From positions 1,302,001-1,366,000 of the forward strand of contig NZ_VDMN01000001.1 of NCBI RefSeq assembly GCF_006335145.1: DNA of 64,000 bases, read 5' to 3'. This stretch comes from Aliirhizobium smilacinae (GTDB lineage: Bacteria > Pseudomonadota > Alphaproteobacteria > Rhizobiales > Rhizobiaceae). This document shows, in pieces, positions 8,764 to 18,822 of this stretch. The position numbers and the translations under genes are program-made. Each line of letters starts with the position of its first letter. Position 1 is the first letter of the stretch. The notes beneath the pieces are model-generated. The model did not search any database, was not told the origin of the DNA, and worked only from the letters and a program-made list of their open reading frames with translations.

Positions 8764-9546
8764 TTACTGGCCTGCCGCGCCGGATGCCGCAGCCGGCTTG
8801 CGGCTTCGCCACCACATGCCGAAGACCACTGCAAGCAGTGCCGCGGCCAGCCCGTACCAGGTCATGGCATATTGAAGATGACTGTTCGGCAGGTCGAATT
8901 GCGTCACGCCGCCCTTCGGCCATCCACCGGGATTTTGCACCGTGCCATCGGCATCGACGAAGAACGGAATGACCTTGGACAGCCCGGCGCTTGCGGCCAT
9001 GGCATCGAGGTCCTTCCAGTAGAAGATGTTTTTCGCCAGATCATTGTCCGGCACGAGCGATGACGGTTTTCCGACAAGTTTGGCGCGCGCGTAACCAGTG
9101 ATCGTCTGTTCGCCTGCCACCTCGCCGGCCGCCCGCGTCGCCGGCTCCTTCATCTCGTAGGGTACGAAGCCGCGATTGACGAGGATGATGCGGGCATCGG
9201 ACAGCGTCAGTGGCGTATAGACGTAAAAGCCGGTCCGCCCTTCGAAGGTGGCGAAGAAATGCCGTTCACTGGCATGATCGAACGTGCCGGACAGCGAGAC
9301 GCGGCGATATTCGATATCTTCGCCGGCTGCTGCTCGATGTTCGATTTCGGAAAGCGACACCGGCTCCGCCGCGCGCCGCTCGGCGATATCGGCGAGAAGG
9401 CCTTCTTTCCAATGGAGGCGTTCGACCTGCCATGTGCCGAGGGTCAGCAGGATGGCGAGGGAAACGAGGACCAGGATGGCTGCGAGAATGGTGCGGGGTC
9501 GGCGATCTCCGACTGCCCGCCTAGCTGGCGTATCGAGCACGTTCAA
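8764..9546 (-). CDS. SURF1 family cytochrome oxidase assembly protein
   Basis: SURF1/Shy1-like membrane protein needed for assembly or heme insertion of aa3-type cytochrome oxidase. It is 260 residues with a TM helix near residues 19-38 and a C-terminal TM helix (WYGLAAALLAVVFGMWW); the motif TLGTWQVERLHWKEGLL after TM1 is diagnostic. The longest frame begins at a TTG (9546-9544) that overlaps the TGA of the upstream antitoxin gene; a GTG two codons in is an alternative. In relatives this gene usually follows the oxidase operon; here a toxin-antitoxin pair and a terminator lie in between, so it may depend on the toxin-antitoxin promoter or translational coupling. Confidence 0.9.
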   Translation of the reverse strand: MNVLDTPARRAVGDRRPRTILAAILVLVSLAILLTLGTWQVERLHWKEGLLADIAERRAAEPVSLSEIEHRAAAGEDIEYRRVSLSGTFDHASERHFFATFEGRTGFYVYTPLTLSDARIILVNRGFVPYEMKEPATRAAGEVAGEQTITGYARAKLVGKPSSLVPDNDLAKNIFYWKDLDAMAASAGLSKVIPFFVDADGTVQNPGGWPKGGVTQFDLPNSHLQYAMTWYGLAAALLAVVFGMWWRSRKPAAASGAAGQ

Positions 9547-9839
9547 ACGAGCTCGATACGCAGGTTACGTCCAACGGCGGCAGCGGCGCGTCGTAAGGTC
9601 AGAAGAGTCACGGACGGATTGTTGGGATCAAGCAATCTATCCAATTGCTGCCGGCTGGACTGCATCCGTTGCGCCATCGCCGTTTTCGTCAACCCTTCCT
9701 TTTCCATTGCCGCACGCAGTTGATCCGCAATCACCTGCTTGAGCGCAATGGCCTCCGTTTCTTCCAGCAAGCCATCCGCTTCGAGGAAATCGTCAAACGT
9801 TTCCGAATGATCGATATAACCTTTGGCTTCCTTGCTCAT
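9543..9839 (-). CDS. XRE/HigA-type antitoxin
   Basis: A 98-residue helix-turn-helix protein, antitoxin of a type II HigBA/RelBE-like pair encoded in toxin-first order. The C-terminal half is an XRE-type DNA-binding domain (IADQLRAAMEKEGLTKTAMAQRMQ, SRQQLDRLLDPNN, TLLTLRRAAAAVGR). The acidic N-terminus (SETFDDFLEADGLLEE) is the likely toxin-binding arm. The ATG at 9839 overlaps the toxin stop by 4 nt (ATGA). Its own stop overlaps the TTG start of surf1. Such antitoxins normally repress their own promoter, which would place surf1 under the same control if no other promoter exists. Confidence 0.88.
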   Translation of the reverse strand: MSKEAKGYIDHSETFDDFLEADGLLEETEAIALKQVIADQLRAAMEKEGLTKTAMAQRMQSSRQQLDRLLDPNNPSVTLLTLRRAAAAVGRNLRIELV

Positions 9840-10105
9840 TCCAAGTCTCTCTTTCTCGCCAAAGCCAGATTTATCTCGTGCGTTGGCGTCTTCTGCGTCT
9901 TTTTCTCGAACCCGTGGAGCAGGATCATCTCTCCGTCGTGAATAAAGAAGATGACCCTCGCTATTCGGCCACCATTCAGGGAGCTTCGCACCTCCCAAAG
10001 TCCATGCCCCAGCGATCGGCAATAGGGCATGCCGAGCGGCCAGCCGAACTTAACACGTTGGATATCGATGCCTATTTGCTTTCGGTCTTCACGAGAGAGA
10101 GCCAT
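9836..10105 (-). CDS. HigB/RelE (Gp49-like) toxin, N-terminus unclear
   Basis: Type II toxin of the phage Gp49-like HigB/RelE superfamily, predicted ribosome-dependent mRNA endonuclease. Visible blocks: FGWPLGMPYCRSLGHGLWEVRS, NGGRIARVIFF, GEMILLHGFEKKTQKTP. From the only ATG (10105) it has 89 residues, about 20 short of usual. The same frame continues upstream to 10180 and encodes a convincing missing N-terminus (IVGKFYATGGGRKPARDWL), but that stretch contains no ATG, GTG or TTG; ATA codons occupy the expected start position. The toxin is therefore N-terminally truncated, starts at a non-standard codon, or has lost its start codon. Confidence 0.82.
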   Translation of the reverse strand: MALSREDRKQIGIDIQRVKFGWPLGMPYCRSLGHGLWEVRSSLNGGRIARVIFFIHDGEMILLHGFEKKTQKTPTHEINLALARKRDLE

Positions 10106-10224
10106 TAGCCAATCACGCGCCGGTTTGCGCCCGCCGCCAGTCGCATAAAACTTACCGACTATTATTTTTAGGCGGCTCGATCATCGCAGCAATATGTACC
10201 AAAATTGATACGTTTCCGCAAGCT

Positions 10225-10249
10225 AAAAAGGCGGCCTCCCACCGCCTTT
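10225..10249 (-). terminator. Rho-independent terminator of the cytochrome oxidase operon
   Basis: On the minus strand an 8-bp stem (AAAGGCGG / CCGCCTTT, loop of 7 nt, 10227-10249) runs into a TTTTT tract (10229-10225), 22 bp beyond the ctaE stop codon. It should end the ctaC-to-ctaE transcript before the toxin-antitoxin genes. Confidence 0.85.
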
Positions 10250-10271
10250 CAATGTGTTCTAGGCCCAACTC

Positions 10272-11150
10272 TCACAAATGCGCCAGCGGTGCGCCCCAGC
10301 CGCCCCAGATGTAGATGGAGAAAAACAGGAACAGCCAGACCACGTCGACGAAGTGCCAATACCAGGCCGCCGCCTCGAAGCCGAAATGGCGTTCCGGGGT
10401 AAAGCCGCCGTTGATTGCTCGGATCAGGCAGACGATCAGGAATATTGTGCCGATGAGGACGTGGAAACCGTGGAAGCCGGTGGCCATGAAGAAGGTGGCA
10501 CCGTAGATCGAATTGGAAAATTCGAAGGGTGCGTGGGCGTATTCATAGGCCTGCACCGCCGAGAACAGGATGCCGAGCGCCACTGTCAGGCCCAGGCCGG
10601 TGACCAGCCCCTTGCGGTCGTTGTGCAGAAGCGCGTGATGCGCCCAGGTCACGCAGGTGCCGGACAGGAGCAGGATGATGGTGTTGTAGAGCGGCAGATG
10701 CCATGGGTCGAGAACCTCGATGCCCTTGGGTGGCCATTGCCCGCCGAGCGCTTCGACGCGGGCGGCCTGGATCGCTTCGTTGGGATAGAGGCTCGCATCG
10801 AAAAAGGCCCAGAACCAGGCGACGAAGAACATCACCTCCGAGGCGATGAACATGATCATGCCATAGCGCAAATGCAGCGACACGACCCGCGTGTGATGGC
10901 CTTCATCACCTTCCTTGATCGTGTCCGACCACCAGCCGATCATCACGTAGAGGATGATCGCGAGACCGATGAAGAACACCCAGGGGGTGGCCCAGTTGAG
11001 GCCGAACATGTGGAATTCGGCACCCTTGAGGTAGCGCATGTAGCCGACGCCGCCGAAGGTGATGACGAAAGCGCCGATCGCGGCCAGAAGCGGCCAGGGG
11101 CTCGGGTCGATGATGTGGTAGTCGTGATGTTTCTGATGCGCGTCTGCCAT
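10272..11150 (-). CDS. ctaE: Cytochrome c oxidase subunit III
   Basis: Subunit III (CoxC/CtaE) of aa3-type cytochrome c oxidase in the inner membrane; it stabilises the catalytic core and proton uptake. It is 292 residues with seven predicted TM helices. Diagnostic stretches are the start [13 protein letters not shown], the conserved Glu in [19 protein letters not shown], and [13 protein letters not shown]. It ends in [11 protein letters not shown]. It is the last gene of the operon, 58 bp after ctaG, and is followed by an intrinsic terminator. Confidence 0.97.
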   Translation of the reverse strand: MADAHQKHHDYHIIDPSPWPLLAAIGAFVITFGGVGYMRYLKGAEFHMFGLNWATPWVFFIGLAIILYVMIGWWSDTIKEGDEGHHTRVVSLHLRYGMIMFIASEVMFFVAWFWAFFDASLYPNEAIQAARVEALGGQWPPKGIEVLDPWHLPLYNTIILLLSGTCVTWAHHALLHNDRKGLVTGLGLTVALGILFSAVQAYEYAHAPFEFSNSIYGATFFMATGFHGFHVLIGTIFLIVCLIRAINGGFTPERHFGFEAAAWYWHFVDVVWLFLFFSIYIWGGWGAPLAHL

Positions 11151-11208
11151 GTCAGAATCCCCGATAAATGCCTCTCACCACCTCGGAGCCAACCCCGAAG
11201 CGTTCCTC

Positions 11209-11814
11209 TCAAAGCTTGCCGTCTGCCTCTTGCCCATTCTTCTTCACCGCGGCGACCGGCTTTGACGGCTCGCTCGGATAGAAGGAATAGGAAAGAGTAA
11301 GCGTCCTCAAATTCTTCGTCTCTTCCGCCTTCACGATCTCCGGATCGATATAGAAGATGACGGGCATAGAAACGGATTGACCGGGCTGCAGCGTCTGTTC
11401 GGTGAAGCAGAAACACTGGACCTTATTGAAATAGGCGCCGGCTTCCATCGGCGTGACGTTGAACACGGCGGTGCCTGTTGTTGCGACCGGCGAGCGGTTG
11501 GTCGCGGTGAACTCGACCTGCACGGTTTCGCCGATCTTCGGCTGCACCGGCTTGGCCGCCCTGAAATCCCAGTTCAGACCGCTCGAAATATTGGCGTCGA
11601 AGGTGATCTGCATGCTGCGGTCGAGCACGGTCGTCGAATATTGTTCGACCCGCTGGGTGGTGCCGTTGTAGCCGGTGACCTGGCAGAAGAGGCGGTAAAG
11701 CGGAACGGATGCATAGGCAGCGCCGACCATGCAGGTGACGAAAACGGCGCAGCCGGCAAAGATCGAGGCGTTGCTGACGCGCTTCGTCTGACCGTTTTGA
11801 ATTCCGCCTCCCAT
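11209..11814 (-). CDS. ctaG: Cytochrome c oxidase assembly protein CtaG/Cox11
   Basis: Cox11-family copper chaperone that delivers copper to the CuB site of subunit I. It is 201 residues: a short cytoplasmic N-terminus, one TM anchor (about residues 15-35, [22 protein letters not shown]) and a periplasmic immunoglobulin-like domain. The copper-binding CFCF motif is seen in [15 protein letters not shown]. It lies between coxF and ctaE, the standard alphaproteobacterial order. Confidence 0.96.
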   Translation of the reverse strand: MGGGIQNGQTKRVSNASIFAGCAVFVTCMVGAAYASVPLYRLFCQVTGYNGTTQRVEQYSTTVLDRSMQITFDANISSGLNWDFRAAKPVQPKIGETVQVEFTATNRSPVATTGTAVFNVTPMEAGAYFNKVQCFCFTEQTLQPGQSVSMPVIFYIDPEIVKAEETKNLRTLTLSYSFYPSEPSKPVAAVKKNGQEADGKL

Positions 11815-11854
11815 GTCGCTCCTCCCTTAGCTCCGTGGTGCCGTCTGTTCTGGC

Positions 11855-11995
11855 CTAGTTCCAGAACCCGCCGACCTTGACGAGCGTGATGATGTAAAAC
11901 AGGACGCAAAGCCCCGCGAGAACGAGGCCGAGCGCCACATTTCGGTTTCGCCGCGATTTCTTCTGTGTCTCGCTGAGCTTGACGGTGTCGATCAC
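11855..11995 (-). CDS. coxF: CoxF small membrane protein
   Basis: A 46-residue protein: hydrophilic basic N-terminus ([14 protein letters not shown]) followed by one TM helix ([22 protein letters not shown]) and a GGFWN tail. It matches in size, pattern and position the small CoxF protein encoded between ctaB and ctaG in rhizobial oxidase operons; its role in assembly is not defined. The start is GTG at 11995, overlapping the ctaB stop by 4 nt (GTGA), so it is translationally coupled. It is short enough to be missed by automated length cut-offs. Confidence 0.85.
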   Translation of the reverse strand: MIDTVKLSETQKKSRRNRNVALGLVLAGLCVLFYIITLVKVGGFWN

Positions 11996-12948
11996 AGAAG
12001 TCCTCCGAGGAACTGGCCGAGACCGGCCGCCACATGATCGAACAGAAGCGCGGAGAAAACCGCGAAAAGGTAGAAGATCGAATAGAAGAACAGCTTCTTC
12101 GCCGGCAGCATCTTCTCGTCGTCCTCGCGCATGCGAAGCACAAGGATGGAATAGTAGATGAAGATGGCGCTGAGAATGCCGGCAAAGATGCCGTAGCCGA
12201 TGCTGGCGAGACCGGTGAAGGTCGGCGCGACGGCGACGGCGGCCATCAGGAACGAATAGATGACCATCTGGATCTTGGTCGAACGCTGGCCGGCGACATT
12301 CGGCATCATCGGAATGCCGACGGAGCCGTAATCGCGCATCTTGAACAGAGCCAGCGCCCAGAAATGCGGCGGGGTCCACATGAAGGTGATCATGAACAGG
12401 ATGACGCTGTCGAGCGACACGCCGCCGGTGACACAAGCCCAGCCGAGCATGGGCGGGAAAGCGCCGGCGGCACCGCCGATGACGATATTCTGCGGCGTCG
12501 AGCGTTTCAGCCACATCGTATAGACGACGGCATAAAAGAAGATGGTGAAGGCGAGCAGGCCGGCGGCGAACCAGTTGACCGCAAGGCCGAGGATGACGAC
12601 GGAAAAGGCCGACAGGGTCAGGCCGAAGGCAAGCGCTTCGCGTGGCTGGATGCGGCCGGCCGGGATCGGACGCTTGGCGGTGCGGGTCATCACCGCATCG
12701 ATATCGGCGTCATACCACATGTTGAGCGCGCCGGAGGCACCGGCACCGACGGCGATACAGAGGATCGAGATGATCGCCAGAACCGGATTGAGATGACCGG
12801 GCGCCAGAACGAGGCCGGCAAAGGCGGTGAAGACCACCAGCGACATGACCCGCGGCTTCAACAGCGCAAAATAATCGCGCGCATCCGCCTCGGAGAGGAG
12901 TTTTGTCTCCTCGCTGCCAATAACGTGGGTGGAATCGATGACGGTCAT
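11992..12948 (-). CDS. ctaB: Heme O synthase (protoheme IX farnesyltransferase)
   Basis: UbiA-superfamily prenyltransferase CtaB/CyoE that attaches farnesyl to protoheme to make heme O, the precursor of the heme A used by the oxidase encoded alongside. It is 318 residues with about nine TM helices. The Asp-rich substrate site [23 protein letters not shown] is intact, and [23 protein letters not shown] is the second family motif. It lies 59 bp downstream of ctaD and overlaps coxF. Confidence 0.97.
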   Translation of the reverse strand: MTVIDSTHVIGSEETKLLSEADARDYFALLKPRVMSLVVFTAFAGLVLAPGHLNPVLAIISILCIAVGAGASGALNMWYDADIDAVMTRTAKRPIPAGRIQPREALAFGLTLSAFSVVILGLAVNWFAAGLLAFTIFFYAVVYTMWLKRSTPQNIVIGGAAGAFPPMLGWACVTGGVSLDSVILFMITFMWTPPHFWALALFKMRDYGSVGIPMMPNVAGQRSTKIQMVIYSFLMAAVAVAPTFTGLASIGYGIFAGILSAIFIYYSILVLRMREDDEKMLPAKKLFFYSIFYLFAVFSALLFDHVAAGLGQFLGGLL

Positions 12949-13007
12949 TTCAAATCAAATCCTGACGACATGCCGGGCGCCTCCCCGACACCCGGTTCTT
13001 AAAATTC

Positions 13008-14717
<1,710 letters not shown>

Positions 14718-15635
14718 TTACTTGACGTCGTTTGCAGCGACATCGACGCCGGCTGCTTTTTTATTGTCCGCGGATGCGAGGAGCGCCTTGTAGGCTCCCG
14801 GCAGATCATTGGCGGCGGCGGAGAGCCAGGCTGTGTATTTTTCGTCCGAGACGACGCGGATGGCGATCGGCATATAGGCGTGGTCCTTGCCACAAAGCTC
14901 GGAACACTGTCCGTAATAAAGGCCCTCGCGCTCGGCGCGGAACCAGGTTTCGTTCAAACGGCCCGGAACGGCATCGATCTTGACGCCGAAGGCCGGCATG
15001 GCGAAGGCGTGGATGACATCCGTCGGCGCTGCGGTGACGAGCAATCGCACCGTCTTGCCGATCGGGATGATCATCTCGTTATCGACGGCGAGAAGGCGCG
15101 GATAAACACCTAAGTCGGTCTTGCCGGCTGCGGCGCGATCCGGCTCCTTCAAGAGAAAGCTGTCGAAAGCGACCGGGGTTTCGCCGGATCCTTCATATTC
15201 GTAATTCCACTGCCACTGGGTGGCGGTGGCCTTTACCGTCATATCCGTCTCGGGAATTTCGAGCTGGGCGTTCAAAAGATTGAAGGACGGGATGGCCAGC
15301 GCGAACAGAATCAGCACGGGCGCTACCGTCCAGACGATCTCGATCACCGTGTTATGGCTGGTGCGCGATGCTGTCGGGTTCTTGTCGGCGCGGAATTTGA
15401 CCGCCACGATGATCAACAGCGCGAGCACGAACAGCGTGACCGGAACGATGAACCAGAGCGTGTAGTGCTCGAACCATTTAATCTGATGCATGATTTCGGT
15501 TGCCGGCGCCTGAAGATCAAGCTGCCAGGCATGCGGTTGGTCCGCATGCGCAACCGAAGCGCTTACCAGCCCCGCAAGCGGGGCAGTGATAAGACAGATG
15601 ATCGCCATCATCATCGCATAAGCCCTGTTCACCAC
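14718..15635 (-). CDS. ctaC: Cytochrome c oxidase subunit II
   Basis: Subunit II with the CuA centre that accepts electrons from cytochrome c. A signal peptide (about residues 1-31, ending SVAHA) precedes two TM helices (WFIVPVTLFVLALLIIVAV and VWTVAPVLILFALAIPSF) and a periplasmic cupredoxin domain. The CuA motif QCSELCGKDHAYMPI, with the upstream His in DVIHAFAMP, is complete. The GTG at 15635 is chosen because GGAG lies 7 nt upstream; a GTG at 15650 overlaps that Shine-Dalgarno sequence, and an adjacent GTG at 15632 is possible. It is the first gene of the oxidase operon. Confidence 0.95.
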   Translation of the reverse strand: MVNRAYAMMMAIICLITAPLAGLVSASVAHADQPHAWQLDLQAPATEIMHQIKWFEHYTLWFIVPVTLFVLALLIIVAVKFRADKNPTASRTSHNTVIEIVWTVAPVLILFALAIPSFNLLNAQLEIPETDMTVKATATQWQWNYEYEGSGETPVAFDSFLLKEPDRAAAGKTDLGVYPRLLAVDNEMIIPIGKTVRLLVTAAPTDVIHAFAMPAFGVKIDAVPGRLNETWFRAEREGLYYGQCSELCGKDHAYMPIAIRVVSDEKYTAWLSAAANDLPGAYKALLASADNKKAAGVDVAANDVK

Positions 15636-16013
15636 AAACTTTCTCCCCACGCATGTGATTCAGATCAAATCTTACGCAGTCTCCAAGCTATAGGCTTGGT
15701 TCAACCATAGTTTGCTTATATCCGCAACGCCTTGCGACAAATGCCCCTGCGGCATTTTGCGCATTGAAGGCATGCGACAGCCTGTGGTTGAATTCCCTCC
15801 GTAACAGACCACACCTCCCTCCACAGAGTCGCAGCCTAAATTGAGGATAAGCTCTTTCGGCTGACAAATTCCACCATATTTTGAAGGCGGCACCAACCTT
15901 GTGACTTGAACAGGGTCCTACTTTCGCCGTACTCCGCTGAAAACTCCGCAAGGCTTTCCAATTCGCGTCCCGAGCGACAAGAATGGCCGCATTGATTCGA
16001 ACCAGAGGTTTCC
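15636..16013. other. Intergenic region upstream of ctaC and ialB-like gene
   Basis: About 380 bp between divergent genes. I see no convincing coding frame: the open frames here lack family features and overlap on opposite strands. It should hold the promoter of the oxidase operon on the minus strand and that of the IalB gene on the plus strand, but I could not assign clear -35/-10 pairs. Confidence 0.5.
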
Positions 16014-16637
16014 ATGGCTCGTCCCTCCCTCATCGGCGCAAGCCTTATTGCCCTCATCACGCTGGGCTCCGTCTCCGCCGCATTGGCGCAGCCGGCACAA
16101 ACGCCGCCGGCGACGGGTGCAGCACCGAAAGGGCCGGCACCGAGCATGCAGGCTCCGGCGCCAACGCCAGCCCCGACTCCCGGCCCTTCGCCATCGGGAC
16201 AGCAACCCGGCAACGTCAAGGAAAGCCATGGCGCATGGTCTGTCATCTGTGATCGACCCGCAGGCGCTTCTGCCGAGCAATGCGCGCTGATGCAGAACGT
16301 CATTGCCGAAGACCGGCCGGAAGTCGGCCTCTCGGTCGTCGTGCTGAAGACCGCCGACCGCAAGGCCCGCATCCTGCGTATCCTGGCGCCGCTCGGCGTA
16401 TTGTTGAAAGACGGCATGGAGCTCTATGTCGACAACAACAATATCGGCCGCGCCTATTTCACCCGCTGCTTCTCCGAGGGCTGCTATGTGGAAGTGGAGA
16501 TCGACGAGGAACTGATGCGCATCCTGCGCGCCGGCAAGAACGCCGTCTTCGCCCTGCGCGAATCCTCCGATCAGGACCGTGTCGGCATTCCTGTCGAACT
16601 CAACGGTTTTGGCCCCGGCTACGACGCCCTTCCTTAA
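16014..16637 (+). CDS. Invasion-associated locus B (IalB) family protein
   Basis: A 207-residue exported protein of the IalB family, named after a Bartonella invasion protein but widespread in non-pathogenic Rhizobiales, where the function is unknown. It has a signal peptide (about residues 1-25, ending AALA-QP), then a Pro/Ala-rich linker (about 26-65) and a beta-rich domain (66-207) beginning HGAWSVICDRP. Four cysteines (VICDRP, EQCALM, TRCFSEGC) are placed as usual in the family and probably form disulfides. It is likely periplasmic or outer-membrane associated. Confidence 0.88.
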   Translation: MARPSLIGASLIALITLGSVSAALAQPAQTPPATGAAPKGPAPSMQAPAPTPAPTPGPSPSGQQPGNVKESHGAWSVICDRPAGASAEQCALMQNVIAEDRPEVGLSVVVLKTADRKARILRILAPLGVLLKDGMELYVDNNNIGRAYFTRCFSEGCYVEVEIDEELMRILRAGKNAVFALRESSDQDRVGIPVELNGFGPGYDALP

Positions 16638-16730
16638 AGCGTGAGCGGCGCAAGGCCCGACAGCGCTTGCGCCTGCCTGCTGAGGGACCTACATCGGTTT
16701 TCAGATATTTCGGCTTGGGCGCAAGTGATT

Positions 16731-16858
16731 GCCCCTCACCCTAACTCTCTCCCCGCTAGCGGGGAGAGGAGACGAGCCTCTATTTTGGCCGAACGGGTGC
16801 CCGCATAGGTCCTTCGTCTCGCTTACGGGGAGAAGGTGCCGGCAGGCGGATGAGGGGC
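16731..16858. repeat. 128-bp palindromic intergenic repeat
   Basis: An element bounded by 8-bp inverted ends, GCCCCTCA (16731-16738) and TGAGGGGC (16851-16858). It contains a perfect 22-bp palindrome centred on CCCCGCTAGCGGGG (16747-16768) and a second CTTACGGGGAGAAGGTGCCGG block. Sequences of this style ('CCCCTCACCCTAACTCTCTCCCCGC' type ends) are abundant in rhizobial genomes. It lies between the ialB-like gene and tldD, ending 42 bp before the tldD start. Confidence 0.78.
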
Positions 16859-16900
16859 GGATGCTTGCGCATACGCCAAAGGCCAGCGGAGCATGAAACA

Positions 16901-18316
16901 ATGAACACCGATCTCTTGAGCCTGTTCGACAGCGACGAAGCGAAGCTGCGGGCAATCGTGGCGAAAGCGCTTGCCGGCGCCGATGACGGCGAACTTTTCG
17001 TCGAACATGCCCAGGCGGAGTCGCTGACTTTCGACAATGGCCGCCTGAAGGGCGGGTCGTTCAACACTGACCAGGGTTTTGGCCTGCGCGCGGTAGCCGG
17101 TGAAGCTGTCGGTTATGCCCATGCGGGCGACCTGAGCGCTGCTGCGCTGGAACGTGCTTCGGATGCCGTTCGGGCCGTAACTGCCGGTCACTCCGGCTCC
17201 TATGCGGCCGCTCCGCAGCGGACCAACAAGAAATATTACGGCGACGAGAACCCGATCGGACAGCCGAGCTTCGAGGCCAAAGCGAAGCTGCTTGCCGATA
17301 TCGACGCCTATCTGCGCAACAAGGACGACAAGGTTCGCCAGGTCACCGCGACGATTTCCGCCAGCTGGCAGGTGGTTGATATTTTACGCGCCGACGGGCA
17401 CCGGGTACAGGACATCCGTCCGATGACCCGCATCAACATTTCAGTCGTCGTGGGAAGCGGCGACCGACAGGAGAGCGGTTCGTTCGGTACCGGCGGCCGT
17501 ATCGGCTTCGGTGATTTCGTCGCCGAGGGCAACTGGCAGACGGGTGCGGACGAGGCACTGCGTCAGGCGCTGGTCAATCTCGAAGCGATTGAAGCGCCGG
17601 CCGGCACGATGGATGTGGTGCTGTCTTCCGGCTGGCCGGGCGTGATGCTGCACGAAGCTGTCGGTCATGGGCTGGAAGGCGATTTCAACCGCAAGAAAAC
17701 CTCGGCCTTTGCCGGGTTGCTCGGCGAGATGGTCGCCTCTCCGGGTGTCACCGTCGTCGACGACGGCACGATCGACAACCGTCGCGGCTCGATCACCATC
17801 GACGACGAAGGCACGCCTTCGGCCTATAACGTGCTGATCGAGAACGGAAAACTCGTCGGCTACATGCAGGACCGGCAGAATGCCCGGCTGATGGGCATGA
17901 AACCGACCGGCAACGGCCGCCGGCAGGGCTATTCTTCGGTGCCGATGCCACGGATGACCAACACATACATGCTCGGCGGCGATAAAACCCCGGAAGAGAT
18001 AATCGCTTCCGTCAAAAAGGGCGTCTATGCCGTTTCCTTCGGCGGTGGTCAGGTGGATATCACCTCGGGCAAATTCGTCTTCGGCTGCACCGAGGCCTAT
18101 CTCATCGAAAACGGCAAGGTCGGGCCGGCGATCAAGGGGGCGATGCTGATCGGCAACGGGCCGGATGCGATGAAACGCGTCTCCATGGTTGGTAACGACA
18201 TGAAGCTGGATACCGGTATCGGCAATTGCGGCAAGGCCGGGCAATGGGTTCCGGTCGGCGTCGGCCAGCCGCATCTGAGGATGGATCAGGTCACCGTCGG
18301 CGGCACGAAGGCGTAA
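16901..18316 (+). CDS. tldD: Metalloprotease TldD
   Basis: TldD, one half of the TldD/TldE (PmbA) zinc protease that, in E. coli, degrades unfolded peptides and processes microcins. It is 471 residues from the ATG at 16901 (MNTDLLSLF); a longer frame from 16850 would run into the upstream palindromic repeat. The zinc site is the HExxxH motif in LHEAVGHGLEGDFNRKKTSAF. The C-terminal GKFVFGCTEAYLIENGKVG is typical. The partner gene tldE/pmbA is not in the window. Confidence 0.95.
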   Translation: MNTDLLSLFDSDEAKLRAIVAKALAGADDGELFVEHAQAESLTFDNGRLKGGSFNTDQGFGLRAVAGEAVGYAHAGDLSAAALERASDAVRAVTAGHSGSYAAAPQRTNKKYYGDENPIGQPSFEAKAKLLADIDAYLRNKDDKVRQVTATISASWQVVDILRADGHRVQDIRPMTRINISVVVGSGDRQESGSFGTGGRIGFGDFVAEGNWQTGADEALRQALVNLEAIEAPAGTMDVVLSSGWPGVMLHEAVGHGLEGDFNRKKTSAFAGLLGEMVASPGVTVVDDGTIDNRRGSITIDDEGTPSAYNVLIENGKLVGYMQDRQNARLMGMKPTGNGRRQGYSSVPMPRMTNTYMLGGDKTPEEIIASVKKGVYAVSFGGGQVDITSGKFVFGCTEAYLIENGKVGPAIKGAMLIGNGPDAMKRVSMVGNDMKLDTGIGNCGKAGQWVPVGVGQPHLRMDQVTVGGTKA

Positions 18317-18322
18317 AGAGCC

Positions 18323-18811
18323 ATGAGCGACATCGTCATCCGCGCCTTCCGCCCCGGCGACGAACAGGGCGTGATCGGCGTCATCCTGCCGATCCAGCGT
18401 GAGGAGTTCGGCGTGGCGATCACTGCCGCCGACCAGCCGGATCTCGCTGCTATTCCGGATTTTTACCAGTCGGGCAAGGGTGGGTTCTGGGTCGCGGTGA
18501 AGGACAGACATGTCGTCGGCACGATCGGGCTGAAGGATATCGGCGGTGACGAGGCGGCCTTGCGCAAGATGTTCGTTGCAGCCGAGGTTCGCGGCAAGGA
18601 GTTCGGCGTAGCTGCCAGATTGCTGGATACGCTGATGGCGCATGCTTCAAATGCCGGGCTGAAGGCGATCATTCTCGGCACGACCGACAAGTTTTTGGCC
18701 GCCCACCGCTTCTACGAGAAGAACGGGTTTGTCGAGATTGCCGCGGAAGACCTGCCTGCTAGCTTTCCACGCATGGCAGTGGATACGAAGTTCTATCTAC
18801 GGACGATTTGA
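18323..18811 (+). CDS. GNAT family N-acetyltransferase
   Basis: A 162-residue GCN5-related acetyltransferase, transferring acetyl from acetyl-CoA to an unknown amine. The N-terminal strand IVIRAFRPGDEQGVIGVI and the core GTIGLKDIGGDEAALRKMFVAAEVRGKEFGVAARLLDTLMAHA (motif A with the pyrophosphate-binding loop, here RGKEFG rather than the usual RGxGxG) are followed by FYEKNGFVEI (motif B). It starts 7 bp after tldD and is followed directly by a VOC gene, so these three may be co-transcribed. Confidence 0.88.
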   Translation: MSDIVIRAFRPGDEQGVIGVILPIQREEFGVAITAADQPDLAAIPDFYQSGKGGFWVAVKDRHVVGTIGLKDIGGDEAALRKMFVAAEVRGKEFGVAARLLDTLMAHASNAGLKAIILGTTDKFLAAHRFYEKNGFVEIAAEDLPASFPRMAVDTKFYLRTI

Positions 18812-18822
18812 CGGAGCAGACG

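Noticed and set aside
15651..16417. Open frames on the minus strand upstream of ctaC (for example 15836-16417)
   Set aside because: They run antisense through the IalB signal peptide and Pro-rich linker, and their composition is that of a shadow frame.
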